A DNA stretch of 64,000 nucleotides from RBG-16-66-20 sp036560705. Lineage in GTDB: Bacteria > Pseudomonadota > Gammaproteobacteria > Burkholderiales > SG8-39. Below are positions 17,969-26,544 of the stretch, piece by piece. The position numbers and the translations under genes were made by a program. Position 1 is the stretch's first letter; the number at the start of each line of letters is the position of its first letter. Location: assembly GCA_036560705.1 (NCBI GenBank), contig DATBQR010000018.1, positions 49,795 through 113,794 on the forward strand. The letters run 5' to 3'. The notes under the pieces were generated by a model. That model had not been told where the DNA came from and made no database searches. It worked only from the letters and a program-made list of their open reading frames with translations.

Positions 17969-19687
17969 TCAACCGCGCGCGCTGGCCCGCAAGGTAGCGC
18001 CGCAGCCGGGGGTCGATTCGACCCACAGCCTGCCGCCCACGGCTTCGGCGCGCCTGCGCATGAGCGTCACGCCGGCGCCGCGCGCCTGCCATCCGGGCGC
18101 GAACCCGGCCCCGTCGTCGCGCACCATCAGCGTCGCCAGGCCGGCATCGAATTCGAATTCCACCTCCACCCTGTGCGCCCTCGCATGCTTGGCCACGTTG
18201 TGCAACGCCTCCTGCGCGATCCACAACAGCACGCGCGCCGCGCGTCCATCGAGATCGCCCACGGAGTCGTTGCCGACCACTTCGACGGCGATCCCGCTGC
18301 GCTGCTCGAACTGCTCGGCGCAGGAGCGCAGCATCTGCGCCAGCTCCCGGCCGGTCGACGGCGGCGCTCCTTCCGTGATGTCCACGAACACGCCGTGCAT
18401 GTGCGCGCCGCGGCCGTCCTCGCGCGGCGCGGCGCGGCCGATGCTGCGCAGGGTGCGGATTTTCCCGTCGGGACGAACGATGCGCTCGGTGCTTTCCCAC
18501 GGGCACTGTTTCGCGTAAGCGTTCTTGATCGTGGCCCTGGCGCGCTCCCGGTCGGCCGGATGGACGCGGGCGAAATAGGTTTCGAAGGAGTCCCCGAGCC
18601 CGGCCGGCCCGACGCCGCAGATCCGGCAGATCTCCTCGGACCACAGGACGCGGCTCGAACCGCCGTCCCAGGCCCACGAGCCGAACTGCGCCAGGGCCTG
18701 CGCTTCCCGGTACGCCGCGACCTGCCCGTCCAGCACGCGCACGCGCGCCGCCACGCTCCGGCCGAGCGCTTCGTGCGAGTTCTGCAGCAGCTGGTGCGCG
18801 TCGGCACGGCAGCGCAGCAGGGCCCACAGCACCAGGCTGACCAGCGCCCCGGTACTGGTGAACGCCTGCAGCGTCAGCAGCGCCTGGTTCAGCGAGAGCG
18901 ACTCGAAGGGGCCCAGTCCGTTGACGGTGCACCAGATCGCCCAGCCGTTGGCGGCCAGCACCGTGAGCGTGACGGCGCGTTCGCTGAACCGGCACGCCGC
19001 CCAGACGAAAAAGGGGATCGCCAGGAATGCAAGCGCCTGCGTATCGTACGTCTCGGAGCGGTGCGCGAACACCGTGAGCAGGACGAAGATGAGCAGCGCG
19101 CCGAACGCCGCCAGCTCGAGGGCGTCGGCGCGATTTTCAGCGCCGCGCGCGCCGCGGGTCCACGCCAGGATGCACGGGGTGACGAGCAGCATCCCGGTGG
19201 TGTCGCCTTGCCACCACGTATACCAGTTGGCGAGGAACTGCTCGCCGGTCGCCATGCCGGCCAGATACAGGCTCGATACGCCGGCGGTCGCGGCGACGGC
19301 GCTGCCGAGCGCCGCGACGGCGGCGAACACGAAAACCTCCTCGGGCCGCGTGAACTCCGCGTTGCGGTCCGTCAGGCGGCAAGCGAGCCACGCCGCGCAG
19401 ACTCCCCCGAGGGTATTGCCGGTCGCGATGCCGAGCGCGGCGGGAACCGAGAGATCAATCGAGTAGTTGGCGATCAACGCGCCCAGCCACACGCCCGGCC
19501 AGGCGCGCACGCCCCAGAGCAGCAGCGCGGCAAGGGCGATTCCCGAAGGGGGCCATACCGCCGTCGCATAACCGGGCGGGATCGCGAAGATCAACGATGC
19601 TTTCGCTGCGGCGAAATAGCACAGGGCGAGCGCGCCCAGCCTGGCCCAGTGCGGAAGTGCGAAAACCTTGATCGCTTCGGTCGGCAT
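17969..19687 (-). CDS. MASE1-PAS sensor protein with histidine-kinase-type ATPase domain but no phosphoacceptor domain
   Basis: The 572-residue membrane sensor has a MASE1 domain of about eight transmembrane segments (residues 10-295; YATAVWPPSGIALAALLLWG), a short coiled linker, a PAS domain at about 330-440 (FGSWAWDGGSSRVLWSEEI, FVDITE) and a HATPase_c domain at about 475-570. The ATPase has an N-box (IAQEALHNVAKHARA), G1 (DDGAGF) and G2 (GAGVTLM) of the NarL/DesK type. The HisKA_3 dimerisation domain with its phosphoacceptor His, expected between PAS and ATPase, is missing: only about ten residues lie between them before post-HisKA-like sequence (GRELAQMLRSCAEQFEQRSG). No response regulator is adjacent. 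It may be a deleted or degenerate kinase. Confidence 0.88.
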   Translation of the reverse strand: MPTEAIKVFALPHWARLGALALCYFAAAKASLIFAIPPGYATAVWPPSGIALAALLLWGVRAWPGVWLGALIANYSIDLSVPAALGIATGNTLGGVCAAWLACRLTDRNAEFTRPEEVFVFAAVAALGSAVAATAGVSSLYLAGMATGEQFLANWYTWWQGDTTGMLLVTPCILAWTRGARGAENRADALELAAFGALLIFVLLTVFAHRSETYDTQALAFLAIPFFVWAACRFSERAVTLTVLAANGWAIWCTVNGLGPFESLSLNQALLTLQAFTSTGALVSLVLWALLRCRADAHQLLQNSHEALGRSVAARVRVLDGQVAAYREAQALAQFGSWAWDGGSSRVLWSEEICRICGVGPAGLGDSFETYFARVHPADRERARATIKNAYAKQCPWESTERIVRPDGKIRTLRSIGRAAPREDGRGAHMHGVFVDITEGAPPSTGRELAQMLRSCAEQFEQRSGIAVEVVGNDSVGDLDGRAARVLLWIAQEALHNVAKHARAHRVEVEFEFDAGLATLMVRDDGAGFAPGWQARGAGVTLMRRRAEAVGGRLWVESTPGCGATLRASARG

Positions 19688-20099
19688 ATCGCCTCCGACA
19701 TTTGATCGAACAACCCATTTTCATCCTCGCCCGGCCCGCGAAACAGGCATTTCGCGGCGGCTGCGTGATCAATTCGGCATCGGGAGGAAACCAGCGCGGC
19801 GATTGCGGCAGGAAGTCACGACGCCGAGCGTCGTCTGGTGGCGACAGTTGGCCGCCCCGCGGCCCGCGTTCACCCAAGCGTGAAGCCGCGCACGCCGTCG
19901 ATCTCCTGCAGCTTCGCGGCGACTGTCATGAGCACATCTTTCGGCACGCCGCGGCGTGACGCCGTTCACGCGGCAGCGCAGATTCTTGCAGCCGCGACAT
20001 ATCCTGTAACACAACTTACAACTCGCGCATTTGATTGCGCCGCCGCGGCGCGTTCAATGGGTCATGGCATCTGCCATACACCTGACAAAGGAGTCAGCC
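19688..20099. other. 412-base intergenic region between sensor gene and charged-repeat gene
   Basis: The region holds the divergent promoters of the sensor gene (minus) and the charged-repeat gene (plus). AAAGGAG at about 20087-20093 is the ribosome-binding site for the latter. On the minus strand a short open frame around 19880-19960 reads KDVLMTVAAKLQEIDGVRGFTLG, which looks protein-like but lacks an intact upstream part. I see no RNA gene or repeat here. Confidence 0.5.
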
Positions 20100-20582
20100 A
20101 TGAACCGCAAATCGATACTCGCAGTCGCTGTGGGCGCCGCGCTCTTCGGCTCGGTGCCGTTCGTGCAGGCGCAGCAAACCACGCCAGGACCCTACGCCCT
20201 GCCGCCCTACCTGCAGGACCGCACCGAGGTCCGCCAGGACAGGCAGGAACTCCGGCAGGACGATCGCGCCATCTCCCAGGACCGCGGCACGCTGCGCAGC
20301 GACGACGCGCAGCGCGATCGCGATCTGCGCACGCTGCGCGCCGACGAGCGCAGCGGCAACCAGGCCGGCGTCACGCAGGAGCGCGCGGCGCTCAGGCAGG
20401 ACGGCGCCAACATCCACAAAGACCGCCAGACGCTGGACAAGGCTTACGCCGAACGGCGCAGCGACCGGCATGAACTGCGCCACGACGAACGCCAGTTGAG
20501 GGCCGACCGCTGGGAACACCGCCATGAAGCCCGCGAACAGCATCACGAGGCGCATACGGTCCGCGTTGCCGCAACCAAGTAA
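20100..20582 (+). CDS. Secreted charged-repeat protein (DR-x-x-LR-x-D heptad repeats)
   Basis: I do not recognise a named family. The 160-residue product has a clear Sec signal peptide (MNRKSILAVAVGAALFGSV, cleavage after VQAQ) and is then almost wholly charged helix. It has repeating units such as DRQELRQDDRAI, DRGTLRSDDAQ, DRDLRTLRADE and DRQTLDKAYAE, ending in a His/Arg-rich tail (DRHELRHDERQLRADRW). The heptad-like spacing suggests a long periplasmic alpha-helix or coiled coil. His-rich sequence could bind metal. A good ribosome-binding site, AAAGGAG, lies seven bases before the ATG at 20100. Confidence 0.75.
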   Translation: MNRKSILAVAVGAALFGSVPFVQAQQTTPGPYALPPYLQDRTEVRQDRQELRQDDRAISQDRGTLRSDDAQRDRDLRTLRADERSGNQAGVTQERAALRQDGANIHKDRQTLDKAYAERRSDRHELRHDERQLRADRWEHRHEAREQHHEAHTVRVAATK

Positions 20583-20591
20583 GCTCAGCGC

Positions 20592-20759
20592 ATGCTGAGC
20601 CTGGTGCTTTCGACGGTGGCGTATTTCGTCGCAGCCTTTTTCATCCGGCGCCACCTCGAAGGCATGGGCATCCCGAAAACGATGACGCGCGGCCTGGTGG
20701 TGTTCGTCCTCGCGCTCGCCGTGTCGTACGGGGTCGCCGTGCTCGTCGACCTGTTCTGA
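20592..20759 (+). CDS. Small 55-residue membrane protein
   Basis: The short open frame begins MLSLVLSTVAYFVAAFFIRR and ends VSYGVAVLVDLF. Two hydrophobic segments (about residues 1-18 and 34-52) flank a basic, polar loop (RRHLEGMGIPKTMTRG), so it is a likely hairpin inner-membrane protein. It starts nine bases after the stop of the charged-repeat gene and is probably co-transcribed. I recall similar short proteins as conserved hypotheticals in betaproteobacteria, but this needs checking. No function can be given. Confidence 0.65.
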   Translation: MLSLVLSTVAYFVAAFFIRRHLEGMGIPKTMTRGLVVFVLALAVSYGVAVLVDLF

Positions 20760-20775
20760 GGACGGCGGCTCGGCC

Positions 20776-21537
20776 TCAGCCCGGTTCCATGCCGTGCTTT
20801 TTCAGCACGGGCACGGCGGCCGGGGCGGTGATGAATTTGAACCAGTCCTTCGCCGCGCCGGCCTCCTTCGCGTCCGCGTGGACGCCGCCCGAGAACACCG
20901 TGATGTTCTGGATATCCGGCGGCAGCGGCCCGACGTAGTCGATGCCCGGGACCGCCAGCAATTCGCTCACCTGCTGGAAACCGATCTCCGCTTCGCCATT
21001 GGCGACGACGCCACCCACCTGGACGCCGGGCGCGACCTGCTTGAGCCTGCCCTTCAATGCCTCGGCGATGCCCATGCGCTGGAACAGGCCGGCGAGGTAG
21101 ATGCCGCTCGGCCCGCTGGAATAGGCGATCGATTTGGCCGCCAGCAGCGCGCGCTTGAGCGCGTCGCCCGAACTGAGGTCGGGCCGCGGCGCGCCGGCGC
21201 GCACCGCCACGCCGACGCCCGATTTGGCGAGGTCCACGCGGCTGCCCGGCGCGACCTTGCCGAGCTTGATCAATTCCTCCAGGGAACCCGCCGACAGGAC
21301 CACGGCATCGACCGCCTCGCCGCCCTTGATGCGCTTCATCACGTCCGCGGTGCCCGCCCACATCGTCACCACCTTGTGCCCGCTCGCCTTCTCGAATTGC
21401 GGCACCAGTTCGAGATAGGACTCCCTGATCGCGGGGGAAGCCAGCACTTTTATTTCCGCCGCGCGCGCCATGCCCGCGAGCATGAGGCCGCCCGCGATCA
21501 ACGTCACTGCTGCCGAGCGAAACAATTTTTTATCCAC
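20776..21537 (-). CDS. ModA-like extracellular substrate-binding protein
   Basis: The 253-residue periplasmic binding protein has a signal peptide cleaved near MARAAE and the type II periplasmic-binding fold of the molybdate/sulfate group. Visible segments are IKVLASPAIRESYLELVPQFEKASGHKV, WAGTADVMKRIKGGEAVDAVV (as short blocks), SIAYSSGPSGIYLAGLF, and GEAEIGFQQVSELL. No permease or ATPase genes are adjacent, so it is unlikely to serve a dedicated molybdate importer from this locus. Such orphan ModA-like proteins often sit near catabolic genes. The next gene downstream in its reading direction is not in the same direction. The upstream neighbour is the citryl-CoA lyase-like gene. Confidence 0.82.
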   Translation of the reverse strand: MDKKLFRSAAVTLIAGGLMLAGMARAAEIKVLASPAIRESYLELVPQFEKASGHKVVTMWAGTADVMKRIKGGEAVDAVVLSAGSLEELIKLGKVAPGSRVDLAKSGVGVAVRAGAPRPDLSSGDALKRALLAAKSIAYSSGPSGIYLAGLFQRMGIAEALKGRLKQVAPGVQVGGVVANGEAEIGFQQVSELLAVPGIDYVGPLPPDIQNITVFSGGVHADAKEAGAAKDWFKFITAPAAVPVLKKHGMEPG

Positions 21538-21573
21538 GGCCGTCTCCTTTTATCTTCCAGTCTTGTTTTCCGC

Positions 21574-22326
21574 TCATTTTCCCGCATACGGAACAGCTTC
21601 TGTCACGGCGTCCCAGATATGGCGGGCCGACGGATCGAGCTGCTCTTCGCGGATGTGGCCCACCAGTCCGGCGGCGCGGCTCACCACCGCGATGCCGCGC
21701 GCCACTTCCCGCGGCACGCCTATTTCGCCCAGCAGTGCGGCGATGGCGCCGGTGGCGTTGATGGTCAGGTGGCGGCCCCAGGCCGCGTCCACTTCCTTCG
21801 CGAGCAGGCGCAGCGCGCGGATGTGGCGCCCGGGCACGCCGGCCTCGTCGGCGATCGCCAGCAGGCGCGGCGAGCGCGGATCGTCCGGCTTGTGGTGCGG
21901 ATGCCCGAAGCCGGGAATCGGTTGCTTCGCCGCGCGGAATCGTTGCGCGATGGCTTTGGCGGTATTTGGCTGATTTTCTGAAGAAATTATTTCCTCCAAA
22001 TTCGCCGCGCAGCCTTCCATCGTGCCGATGAAGGTGCTGCCCACGCCCAGCAGCCCGGCCGCCACCGCCGCCTGCACCGCCTCCGGGCAGGAATCGTAGA
22101 TCAGGCGCGAGACGATCGTCGAGGGCGTGAGCCCATGCTCCATCAACGTCACCAGCACCGCGTCGAGGATCCGCGTCTGCGCCGGCGTCGGCCTGGCGCC
22201 CAGCAGCTGGAAATACATCATCTCGGTGAACGTGAGCTTGCCGATCAGGTCGTCCACCAGGTTCGCGCCGCGGACATGGATGGCCTCGGCCGTATGGTGG
22301 GCGATCTTGGTGGTCGGTTTGGCCAT
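21574..22326 (-). CDS. Citryl-CoA lyase / citrate-synthase-like protein
   Basis: The 250-residue protein is of the citrate synthase superfamily but much shorter than citrate synthase, matching stand-alone citryl-CoA lyase-like proteins. Conserved segments include LTFTEMMYFQLLGARPTPAQ, LMEHGLTPSTIVSRLIYD, AAGLLGVGSTFIGTMEGCA, PIPGFGHPHHKPDDPRSPRL and AAGLVGHIREE. The GFGHP motif carries the expected active-site His. It presumably cleaves or forms a C-C bond on an acyl-CoA; the substrate is unknown. The start at 22326 (MAKPTTKIAHH) follows a GGGAGAAT-type ribosome-binding site. Confidence 0.85.
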   Translation of the reverse strand: MAKPTTKIAHHTAEAIHVRGANLVDDLIGKLTFTEMMYFQLLGARPTPAQTRILDAVLVTLMEHGLTPSTIVSRLIYDSCPEAVQAAVAAGLLGVGSTFIGTMEGCAANLEEIISSENQPNTAKAIAQRFRAAKQPIPGFGHPHHKPDDPRSPRLLAIADEAGVPGRHIRALRLLAKEVDAAWGRHLTINATGAIAALLGEIGVPREVARGIAVVSRAAGLVGHIREEQLDPSARHIWDAVTEAVPYAGK

Positions 22327-22346
22327 GCGCGATTCTCCCGTCGGGA

Positions 22347-23297
22347 TTATTTCTGCACGAACAGGCTGCCGCGCTGCAACGCCAGCAGCGTCCGCAGCAG
22401 CACCAGAACGACGGCCGCCGTCGCCAGCAGCAGCAATCCGCCCGCCAGCAGCCGCCAGGGGCCGGCCGGGTGCGCCCGGGCAAAGTGCGCCGCCGCGCCC
22501 GCCAGCGCATCGAGTGGAAAGGTGAAAGCCCACCACGGCGCCCCGAACGGCCAGCGCCAGAATCCGCGCGCCGAGACTAGAAGCGCCGCCGCTAGCGGCA
22601 GCGCAAGGTAGTACAGGTATTGGAGATGTACCGCGCCCTGCCCCGGCCACAGCGTATCGCCATTGACGTAGATCAGCGAAGGCGGCACCAGCAGGACGAA
22701 CAGGCTCGGGCGCAGCGCGGGCGGCAGCTCCGGCCCGGCGTACGCGCGATAGAGGATCGCCCCTACGACGAACGGCGCCGCAAGCGCGGAGACGCCGAAC
22801 ATGCCGGCACTGAGGTCCTCGTGGCCGAGCGGCAGCCCGGCAAAGGGCATCACGATGCCGCCGACCAGCACGATGAGCCAGCCGCCGTTCACGTGCGCCA
22901 GGCGCGCGCGGCCGCTGAACAGCAGCGTCAGCGCCCAGCCCTGCAGCGCGAGCATCACCGGCACCCCGCACCACCACAGCAGTTGCGCGAGGGTTCTCGA
23001 TTGCGGCTCGACGCCGGCCGCGACCAGCGTCATGCCGACCGGCAGTGCGGCGCAAAAGCCGATCAGCGCGGGATTGGCGAACTCATCGCGCACCGCGTCC
23101 GCGTGGCGCAGCGTTTTCACCGCGTAGGACGCCAGCAGCGCCAGCAGCGCGAACAAGGCCACGCCAAACCAGAACTCGGACAGCAGCGGCGGCAGCGGCA
23201 ACACGGAGCTCGCGGCCCGGCAGGCGACCCCCAGGCCCGCCAGGCCCATCACCGCGCCGAACAGTCCGACCGGCACGAATCGAATCGACTGGGGCAC
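22347..23297 (-). CDS. SLAC1/TehA-type anion channel family protein
   Basis: The 316-residue integral membrane protein has ten hydrophobic segments. It belongs to the TDT/SLAC1 family: RFVPVGLFGAVMGLAGLGVA at the start, the FANPALIGFCAALPVGM segment, and a C-terminal FTFPLDALA motif typical of the family. Members carry tellurite, C4-dicarboxylates or small anions. I chose the GTG at 23297 because it lies nine bases after the livF stop. A longer open frame upstream is antisense-like shadow of livF. It is followed by the citryl-CoA lyase-like gene 20 bases later. Confidence 0.87.
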   Translation of the reverse strand: MPQSIRFVPVGLFGAVMGLAGLGVACRAASSVLPLPPLLSEFWFGVALFALLALLASYAVKTLRHADAVRDEFANPALIGFCAALPVGMTLVAAGVEPQSRTLAQLLWWCGVPVMLALQGWALTLLFSGRARLAHVNGGWLIVLVGGIVMPFAGLPLGHEDLSAGMFGVSALAAPFVVGAILYRAYAGPELPPALRPSLFVLLVPPSLIYVNGDTLWPGQGAVHLQYLYYLALPLAAALLVSARGFWRWPFGAPWWAFTFPLDALAGAAAHFARAHPAGPWRLLAGGLLLLATAAVVLVLLRTLLALQRGSLFVQK

Positions 23298-23305
23298 CGT
23301 CGGCC

Positions 23306-24040
23306 TCAGGAAGTGCCGAGGTAGTAGTTCTTCACCAGCGGGTTGTTTTCCAGCTCGGCGACGCTGTTCCCCTGGAACACGATTTCGCCGTGCACGATGA
23401 TGTAGCCGCGGTCGGCGATGCGGATCGCCTGGTGGAAGTTCTGCTCCGCCATCAGCACGGTGAGGCCGTAGCGCTCCTTCAACTGCTTGATCATCGACAC
23501 CGTGTTCGATACCAGCAGCGGCGACAGGCCGACCGAGGGCTCGTCCACCAGCAGCAGCCTGGGCGAGGACATCAGCGCACGCGCGATCGCCAGCATCTGC
23601 TGCTGGCCGCCCGACATCGAGCCGGCGAGCTGGCGCCGCCGCTCCTGCAGCACGCCGAAGGTTTCGTAGCACAGCGCGAGGTTCTTGGCGATGTCGGGGC
23701 GCGCCTGGGGCCGGTATGCGCCCAGCAGCAGGTTTTCCTCCACGCTGAGCTTCGGGAACAGGCGCCGCCCTTCGGGCACCAGCGCCACGCCCAGGTTCAC
23801 GATGTCTTCCGTCGAAAGCTTCGTTAAATCAAAATCCTTCCCATCCAGAGTCAAACAAATTTTCCCCCGCGTCGGCCGCACGATCCCCATCACGCACTTC
23901 ATCAGGGTGCTTTTCCCGTTGCCGTTGGTGCCCAGCAGCGCCACGGTTTCTTTTTCCGCTATGGAAAGGGAAATCCCGTGCAGCGCGCGCACGGCTCCGT
24001 AGCCGGCGTCGACCCCCTCGACGGTGAGTTCAAGCGCCAA
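23306..24040 (-). CDS. livF: Branched-chain amino acid-type ABC transporter ATP-binding protein LivF (first cluster)
   Basis: The 244-residue ATPase subunit has Walker A LGTNGNGKSTLMK, signature MSGGQQQMLAIARAL, Walker B LLLVDEPSVGLSP and the H-loop. It is the last gene of the minus-strand unit binding protein-livH-livM-livG-livF. It overlaps the livG stop by 11 bases. LIV-type importers take up amino acids, amides, urea or aromatic acids, so the substrate cannot be read from this subunit. Confidence 0.93.
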   Translation of the reverse strand: MALELTVEGVDAGYGAVRALHGISLSIAEKETVALLGTNGNGKSTLMKCVMGIVRPTRGKICLTLDGKDFDLTKLSTEDIVNLGVALVPEGRRLFPKLSVEENLLLGAYRPQARPDIAKNLALCYETFGVLQERRRQLAGSMSGGQQQMLAIARALMSSPRLLLVDEPSVGLSPLLVSNTVSMIKQLKERYGLTVLMAEQNFHQAIRIADRGYIIVHGEIVFQGNSVAELENNPLVKNYYLGTS

Positions 24041-24758
24041 GGTAGGCCTTCTGCACTTCGGGATTGGCGACGATGGTCCCGGGCGTGCCTTCGCAGATGA
24101 TGCGCCCCGCGTCCAGGCAGACGATGCGCTGCGAGAATTTCATCACCGCCTGCATGATGTGCTCGATCATGATGATGGTGATGCCGGCCGCGTTCAGCTT
24201 GAAAAGGATTTCGAGCACCTCGCTGACCTCGTTCGACGACAGTCCCGCCATCGCCTCGTCCGAGATCAGCAGGCGCGGCCGCGCCGCCATGGCGCGCGCG
24301 AGTTCCAGCTTGCGCAGCTCGACCTGCGACAGCTGGTTCGACCGGGTGGCCGCCTTGTCGGCGAGGCCGATGCCGCGCAGGATCTCCATCGCCTCCGCCT
24401 CGGTGTCGGCCAGGTGCAGCGAACCGCGGTGCACCACGTATTCGAGCGGCACCACGAGATTTTCCAGCACCGACATGCTGGCGAAGGGCCGCGGGATCTG
24501 GAAGCTCCTGGCGATGCCGCGCCGCGTCCGCTGGTAGGCCGGCAGGCCCGACAGTTCCTCGCCGTCGAATACGATGCTGCCGCCGTCGTTGGGCAGCACC
24601 CCCGAGATGCAGTTGATCAGCGTGGTCTTGCCCGAGCCGTTCGGGCCGATCAGGCCGAAGCGCTCGCCCCGCGCGACATCGATGCTCACCCCCGACAGGG
24701 CCGCAAAGCCGCCGAACTGCTTCGACACGCTCTTTATTTCGAGGAGGCTTTTTTCCAT
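24030..24758 (-). CDS. livG: Branched-chain amino acid-type ABC transporter ATP-binding protein LivG (first cluster)
   Basis: The 242-residue ATPase subunit has Walker A IGPNGSGKTTLIN and the LivG-specific GIARSFQIPRPFASMSVLEN block. The signature loop is LSQVELRKLELARA instead of LSGGQ, so the canonical Gly-Gly-Gln is lost. Walker B is LLISDEAMAGLSS and the H-loop His is in MIEHIM. The start ATG at 24758 lies inside the 3' end of livM (25-base overlap). It pairs with livF to form an asymmetric ATPase dimer. Confidence 0.92.
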   Translation of the reverse strand: MEKSLLEIKSVSKQFGGFAALSGVSIDVARGERFGLIGPNGSGKTTLINCISGVLPNDGGSIVFDGEELSGLPAYQRTRRGIARSFQIPRPFASMSVLENLVVPLEYVVHRGSLHLADTEAEAMEILRGIGLADKAATRSNQLSQVELRKLELARAMAARPRLLISDEAMAGLSSNEVSEVLEILFKLNAAGITIIMIEHIMQAVMKFSQRIVCLDAGRIICEGTPGTIVANPEVQKAYLGA

Positions 24759-25672
24759 CTCTTGACCAGGCCGAGGATCCCTTCGGGGGCGGCGACGACG
24801 AACACCACCAGCATCACGCCGACGACCAGTACGTTCACCTCGGACGACACGGTGACGGTGACGACCTGCTGCAGCGTGCCGAGCAGCACCGCGCCGATCA
24901 CCGGGCCCATCCAGTGCCCCATGCCGCCGATGATCGGCATCGCCAGCGCGTTGACCGCGTGGTTCAGGCTGAAGCTGGAGGTCGGCTCGATGAAGGACAG
25001 GTACTGCGCGTACGGCGCTCCCGCTGCGCCCATCAGCGCGCCCGAGAGCGTGGCGGCCGCGAGCTTGAGCTTCAGCGTCGGCACGCCCGAGCACTCCGCG
25101 GCGCCCTCGTTGTCGCGGATGGCGCGCAGGCCGCGGCCGATCCAGGACGTCTCGACATAGCGCGCCGCGCCGACGGCAATCACGGCGATCACCGTCATGA
25201 CGAAGAACAGCCATACCGTATAGCTGCCGAAAAATGGCGTTTCCGCGGGGCGCAGGATCGGCAGCCCCTTGGCGCCGCCCACGTAGTGCCAGTTCAGCAC
25301 CACGGTCTCGAGCACGATCGCCACCGCGATGGTCGCGATGGAAAAGAAGATGCCGCGCAGCCGCAGGGTCAGCATGCCGACGCCGAAGCCGAGCAGCCCC
25401 GAGGCCGCGGCGCCGGCCAGGATCTGCAGCCCCAGCGGCAGCGCGAACGCCTTGTACAGCGCCACGGCGGTATAGGCGCCGACCGCGAAGAACGCGCCGG
25501 TGCCGAAGTTCACGTAGCCCGCATAGCCGCCGAGGATGTTCCAGGCGGTGGCCAGCACGATGAGCTGCAGCACCACATAGCCCGCGAAGAACCAGTATTC
25601 GTTGTGCACGACCAGCGGCAAGGCCGCGACCAGGCCCAGCACGCCCAGCGCTCCGATGGCGAATCGAAGCAT
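24734..25672 (-). CDS. livM: Branched-chain amino acid-type ABC transporter permease LivM (first cluster)
   Basis: The 312-residue inner-membrane permease has about eight to ten hydrophobic segments. LivM hallmarks: LATAWNILGGYAGYVNFGTGAF near the N-terminus, IWFVMTV-like central helices, RYVETSWIGRGLRAIRDNEGAA (the EAA-type coupling loop), and a C-terminal VVAAPEGILGLVKRW. The ATG at 25672 overlaps the livH stop as TGATG, so the two are coupled. It overlaps livG at its 3' end. Confidence 0.93.
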   Translation of the reverse strand: MLRFAIGALGVLGLVAALPLVVHNEYWFFAGYVVLQLIVLATAWNILGGYAGYVNFGTGAFFAVGAYTAVALYKAFALPLGLQILAGAAASGLLGFGVGMLTLRLRGIFFSIATIAVAIVLETVVLNWHYVGGAKGLPILRPAETPFFGSYTVWLFFVMTVIAVIAVGAARYVETSWIGRGLRAIRDNEGAAECSGVPTLKLKLAAATLSGALMGAAGAPYAQYLSFIEPTSSFSLNHAVNALAMPIIGGMGHWMGPVIGAVLLGTLQQVVTVTVSSEVNVLVVGVMLVVFVVAAPEGILGLVKRWKKASSK

Positions 25673-26541
25673 CAGCGCCCGAACAGCCCGGCCGGCCGGA
25701 CGCCGAGCACCACCAGCAGGATGCCGAACGCGACCGCGGGCGCCCACGAAGTGCCCGCGGTGGAGAGCACGATCGATTCGGCGATGCCGAGGATGAGCCC
25801 CGCCACCAGCGTGCCGCTCATGCTGCCGAGACCCGCCAGCACCACCACGCAGAACGTGCGGCCGATGTAGAGGCGATCCAGGTTCGGATCGACCGGGCCG
25901 ACGATGATCAGCAGCGCGCCCGCCAGGGCGCAGGTCGCGGTCGCGATGCCGAAGGCCCAGCGCTTGATGCGCACCGGGTTCGCGCCCATCAGCCGCAGCG
26001 CGCCCTCATCCTGCGCCACCGCCTTGATCGCGCGACCGGTGAAGGTGCGCGAGAGGTACAGCGCCAGCACCGCGGTCAGCGCCAGCGCGACCCCGAATGC
26101 GACCAGCATGCGCTGGGGCACGCGCATCTCGCCGAACTCCACGCTGGAGCCGATGTAGGAAGCGTCCACCAGCTGCTGGTCGACGCCGAAGGCGAGGATC
26201 AGGCCCACCTGCACGATGAAGGCGACGCCGAAGAAGAAGGCGATGCCGCGCAGGCCCTGGTCGGAACCGCGCCCCTCGAAGGTCGAGTAATAGAACTGGT
26301 AGACGCCCAGGCCGAAGACGAAGAACACCGGCATCAGCAGCAGCCCCGCCAGCAAAGGGTCGATGCCGTAACCCGCCAGCATGTAGGTCGCATACGCGCC
26401 CATCACGAGGAACGCCGGATGGGCGACCTGCGGCACGTCGAGCAGCCCGAACGAAATCGAGAGCCCGACGCTTACCGCGGCGTAGAAGCAGCCGAGCAGG
26501 ATCCCGGCGAGGACCGCCTCGAGGAGAAGCTGCCCGTCCAG
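25672..26541 (-). CDS. livH: Branched-chain amino acid-type ABC transporter permease LivH (first cluster), probable CTG start
   Basis: The 289-residue permease has segments LAGILLGCFYAAVSVGLSIS, VPQVAHPAFLVMGAYATYML, the FTGRAIKAVAQDEGALRLMG coupling loop and a C-terminal RPAGLFGR. The first ATG/GTG/TTG in frame is a GTG at 26436, which would remove the conserved first transmembrane helix. The homologous N-terminus (LDGQLLLEAVLAGILLG) is in frame back to a CTG at 26541, preceded in frame by the TAA stop of the binding-protein gene three bases upstream. I therefore propose initiation at CTG, coupled to termination of the upstream gene. Confidence 0.85.
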   Translation of the reverse strand: MDGQLLLEAVLAGILLGCFYAAVSVGLSISFGLLDVPQVAHPAFLVMGAYATYMLAGYGIDPLLAGLLLMPVFFVFGLGVYQFYYSTFEGRGSDQGLRGIAFFFGVAFIVQVGLILAFGVDQQLVDASYIGSSVEFGEMRVPQRMLVAFGVALALTAVLALYLSRTFTGRAIKAVAQDEGALRLMGANPVRIKRWAFGIATATCALAGALLIIVGPVDPNLDRLYIGRTFCVVVLAGLGSMSGTLVAGLILGIAESIVLSTAGTSWAPAVAFGILLVVLGVRPAGLFGR

Positions 26542-26544
26542 GGC

